Of a stretch of DNA of 8,983 bases, positions 6,704-8,983 are shown piece after piece (position 1 is the first letter of the stretch; the number at the start of each line of letters is the position of its first letter). The stretch is from positions 1,669,035 to 1,678,017 of the forward strand of contig CP070769.1 of NCBI GenBank assembly GCA_020347085.1, given 5' to 3'. Position numbers and translations under genes: made by a program. Source of the DNA: Desulfobacterales bacterium. Its GTDB lineage: Bacteria; Desulfobacterota; Desulfobacteria; Desulfobacterales; C00003060. The notes beneath the pieces were generated by a model that worked only from the letters and a program-made list of their open reading frames with translations, made no database searches and was not told the origin of the DNA.

Positions 6704-8983
6704 TTGGAAGACTTATATAGTTTCTTTGCCAGACCTAAGGACCCGCTGAACTACACGGCGGTTCGTATCTCTCTGGCGTCGCCCGAGAAGATTAGAGAGT
6801 GGTCCCACGGAGAGATAAAAAAGCCTGAAACGATAAACTACCGAACCTTTAAGCCGGAGAGGGACGGGCTTTTTTGTGCAAAGATCTTCGGCCCTACCAA
6901 GGATTACGAATGCAACTGCGGCAAATATAAGAGGATGAAACACAGGGGTGTGGTTTGTGAGAAGTGTGGCGTCGAAGTCATTCAGTCTAAGGTCCGTCGA
7001 GAACGGATGGGCCACATTCAACTGGCCACACCGGTAGCCCATATTTGGTTTTTGAGAAGCCTGCCAGGCAAAATTGGAAACCTACTCGACCTGAGTCTGA
7101 AGGAGCTTGAAAAGGTCTTGTACTTTGATGCTTATATTGTTGTCGATCCGAAGGAGACGGGTCTTGCTCCGAAGCAGCTCCTTTCTGAGGACAGCTATAG
7201 GGAGGCCTTAGAAAAATACGGCAATACGTTCGAGGTTGGGATCGGAGCCAAAGCCATCAAGGCCCTTCTCGAAGGGCTGGATTTGAATGAGGAATACAAG
7301 AGACTGCGGGCTGAGATCCTGGGAACCGGCTCAGAGACAAAGCGTAAAAAGCTGTCTAAGCAGCTGAAGATCGTTGAGGCGTTCCGGAATTCTGGAAATC
7401 AGCCCGAGTGGATGATTATGGACGTCATTCCTGTGTTGCCTCCCGACGTGCGACCCCTCGTCCCCCTGGAAGGGGGTCGATTTGCTACCTCTGATCTGAA
7501 TGATCTCTATCGAAGGGTGATCAATCGCAACAACCGCTTGAAGCGGCTTGTGGACTTGCGGGCCCCTGACCTTATTATACGAAACGAAAAAAGGATGCTG
7601 CAAGAGGCCGTGGATGTGCTATTTGACAACGGCCGATATGGCCGGGTTGTTACAGGGCCGAACAGGCGACCCCTCAAGTCTTTGAGTGATGCCTTGCGGG
7701 GAAAACAGGGCCGTTTCCGCCAAAACTTGCTGGGCAAGCGGGTTGACTACTCAGGGCGCACTGTCATTGTCATCGGGCCAGAATTGCGTCTGCATCAATG
7801 TGGTCTTCCCAAGAAGATGGCCCTGGAACTATTCAAACCTTTTGTTTTTTACAGGCTTGAAGAGAAGGGGCTGGTTACCACGGTCAAGAGTGCCAAGAAG
7901 CTTGTTGAACGGGAAACCCCTGAGGTGTGGGACACATTGGACGAAGTGGTGAAAGAGTATCCGGTCATTCTGAACCGAGCTCCCACATTGCACCGGCTGG
8001 GGTTGCAGGCCTTTGAACCGACCCTGATTGAAGGGAAGGCAATCCAACTTCATCCCTTGGTTTGCACTGCTTTTAACGCGGATTTTGATGGGGACCAAAT
8101 GGCCGTTCATGTCCCGCTTTCTATAGAATCTCAAATAGAAGCGCGAGTACTTATGTTGTCTTCCAACAACATCCTGTCCCCTGCTCACGGTGATCCTATC
8201 ATTGTACCGACACAGGATATTGTATTGGGAATCTATTACATGACCCGCCCGGTTCCTGGTGCAAAGGGAGAGGGCAAGATTTTTGCCAACCCCGAAGAAG
8301 TGCGCTGTGCCTTCGATGCAAACGAAGTAGACCTTCATGCCAGCATTGTGGTTCGCATGGATGATCAACGTGTAGAGACCACGGTGGGACGTATGATCCT
8401 TCGAGAAATTCTGCCTCACGAGCCCGTTCTGGACCTGTCTCATATTATGGTCTCTTCGGAAAAGGAGGCCTCAAACGCTCTTGCTGATTTGAAGGATGGC
8501 AAGGATTTTGCCCAGATTGCACAGGCGATCTCCAAGAGCAGGGATCGCGCTCAGGACGGGAACATGGGGTTGGTGCAGCGTGAGAAACTTGAGGAGGTTT
8601 ACGGGATCAGTCCATCCGACATAGAGGCAGTTTTCTCCCTTGAGGTTGGTGGGTTCAGTGATGTCATCAAGGCCAATGGGAGCTATCACATATTCAAAGT
8701 AAATGAAAAGACCATGGAGCTTCCTTTTTGGCTGATCAACAAGGTGATGGACAAAAAGGCCCTGGGTGTGCTGATCCGTTCCTGTTATCGAATATTGGGG
8801 GGTAAAGACACGGTCATTCTTTCAGACCGCCTAAAGGACATTGGGTATCGATATGCCACTCAGGCAGGCATTTCTATATCTGTGGATGACATGGTCATCC
8901 CTCGCAAGAAATGGAACATCATCAAGGGGGCGGAAAAGGAGGTTGCCCAGATCAACGAGCAGTATGCAGAAGGGTTGATAACT
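6704..8983 (+). CDS. rpoC: DNA-directed RNA polymerase subunit beta' with an inserted parvulin-like domain (3' end beyond window)
   Basis: Beta' carries the catalytic magnesium site, the clamp and the secondary channel of RNA polymerase. The window holds 760 codons, ending at the equivalent of E. coli T674, so the bridge helix, trigger loop and second zinc site are not seen. The N-terminal zinc site C70, C72, C85, C88 has E. coli spacing and numbering. The active-site loop NADFDGD is at residues 458-464, with the three metal-binding aspartates D460, D462 and D464 intact. Residues 572-672 are not RpoC core: they form an in-frame insert of about 100 residues resembling a parvulin prolyl isomerase, described separately. 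Core sequence resumes at L673 (E. coli L587). The segment between the active site and the insert is about 13 residues shorter than in E. coli. At ppGpp site 1, R362, K701, I705 and D708 match E. coli R362, K615, I619 and D622, but position 417 is Lys instead of Arg and 712 is Asp instead of Tyr626. Translation starts at TTG, 15 bases after rpoB. Confidence 0.97.
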   Translation, partial: MEDLYSFFARPKDPLNYTAVRISLASPEKIREWSHGEIKKPETINYRTFKPERDGLFCAKIFGPTKDYECNCGKYKRMKHRGVVCEKCGVEVIQSKVRRERMGHIQLATPVAHIWFLRSLPGKIGNLLDLSLKELEKVLYFDAYIVVDPKETGLAPKQLLSEDSYREALEKYGNTFEVGIGAKAIKALLEGLDLNEEYKRLRAEILGTGSETKRKKLSKQLKIVEAFRNSGNQPEWMIMDVIPVLPPDVRPLVPLEGGRFATSDLNDLYRRVINRNNRLKRLVDLRAPDLIIRNEKRMLQEAVDVLFDNGRYGRVVTGPNRRPLKSLSDALRGKQGRFRQNLLGKRVDYSGRTVIVIGPELRLHQCGLPKKMALELFKPFVFYRLEEKGLVTTVKSAKKLVERETPEVWDTLDEVVKEYPVILNRAPTLHRLGLQAFEPTLIEGKAIQLHPLVCTAFNADFDGDQMAVHVPLSIESQIEARVLMLSSNNILSPAHGDPIIVPTQDIVLGIYYMTRPVPGAKGEGKIFANPEEVRCAFDANEVDLHASIVVRMDDQRVETTVGRMILREILPHEPVLDLSHIMVSSEKEASNALADLKDGKDFAQIAQAISKSRDRAQDGNMGLVQREKLEEVYGISPSDIEAVFSLEVGGFSDVIKANGSYHIFKVNEKTMELPFWLINKVMDKKALGVLIRSCYRILGGKDTVILSDRLKDIGYRYATQAGISISVDDMVIPRKKWNIIKGAEKEVAQINEQYAEGLIT
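8435..8710 (+). other. Parvulin (PpiC-type rotamase) like domain inserted within RpoC
   Basis: RpoC residues about 578-669 read like a complete single-domain parvulin. In order they show the first-strand motif LSHIMV with H580, a helix with LADLKDGKDFAQIAQAIS (593-610), the glycine turn DGNMG (618-622), AVFSLEVGGFSD (642-653), and the last-strand motif SYHIFKV with H662. The same sequence of motifs occurs in E. coli PpiC (HILV, IKNGADFGKLAKKHS, GGDLG, VVFS, GYHIIKV). From F602 to G622 the spacing equals that of PpiC residue for residue. Between the glycine turn and AVFS it is about six residues longer. The position of the PpiC active-site Cys is S612, and the pocket Met and aromatic positions appear to be L629, I640 and a Gly/Asn, so catalysis is doubtful. 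The family resemblance is seen directly; comparison with PpiC is from memory; the role is unknown. Recruitment of proline-containing partners or nascent proteins to the polymerase is only a guess. Confidence 0.82.

Noticed and set aside
7829..8443. A 204-codon open frame on the minus strand opposite rpoC.
   Set aside because: It lies wholly over a well-supported conserved gene, has no recognisable protein features, and is a shadow of rpoC. The same holds for the minus-strand frames at 5092-5670, 3644-4180 and 5402-5863 over rpoB.
8417..8719. The RpoC insert as an intein.
   Set aside because: It is only about 100 residues, has no Cys, Ser or Thr at the start or just after the end, no terminal His-Asn, and shows parvulin rather than Hint motifs.
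8417..8719. The RpoC insert as an assembly chimera or frameshift artefact.
   Set aside because: The frame is open throughout, core RpoC continues on both sides without lost conserved residues, and codon use looks like that of the neighbours. Only read data could fully exclude it.

Overview
The window is a stretch of the classical bacterial nusG–rplK–rplA–rplJ–rplL–rpoB–rpoC cluster, all on the + strand, encoding the ribosomal stalk and stalk-base proteins and the two large RNA polymerase subunits. It opens inside the last codons of nusG and closes inside rpoC. The protein sequences look bacterial and proteobacteria-like: RpoB has both large insertions seen in the E. coli subunit, and the rifampicin region and RpoC zinc-binding motif are nearly the E. 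coli sequence. The style of the RpoC N-terminus (MEDLYSFFARPKDPLNY) and of RpoC after the insert suggests a deltaproteobacterial (Desulfobacterota-type) organism. That placement is an impression from sequence, not a phylogeny.

Layout: nusG 3' end (1-83); a 117-base gap with an octamer-periodic, partly self-complementary repeat (105-176); rplK (201-668) overlapping rplA (658-1362) by 11 bases; a 51-base gap; rplJ from a TTG start (1414-1947); rplL (1976-2359); a 210-base gap with nested inverted repeats (2374-2527) and a possible extended -10 promoter; rpoB (2570-6688); 15 bases; rpoC from a TTG start (6704 to the window end, 760 codons seen).

The genes work together in the usual way. L11, L1, L10 and L7/L12 build the translation-factor binding regions of the 50S subunit, beta and beta' form the catalytic core of RNA polymerase, and NusG links the two machines. 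The short gaps and overlaps favour one or few transcripts. The only large gap lies between rplL and rpoB, where E. coli also separates ribosomal-protein from polymerase expression.

The outstanding observation is inside rpoC. About 100 residues with clear resemblance to a parvulin (PpiC/rotamase-type) peptidyl-prolyl isomerase domain are inserted in frame between the active-site NADFDGD region and the residues matching E. coli K615-Y626 (ppGpp site 1). Core RpoC sequence resumes exactly on both sides. Both parvulin-type histidines are kept but several pocket residues are replaced, so it may be a binding module rather than an enzyme. Whether this is already described cannot be decided from sequence alone.
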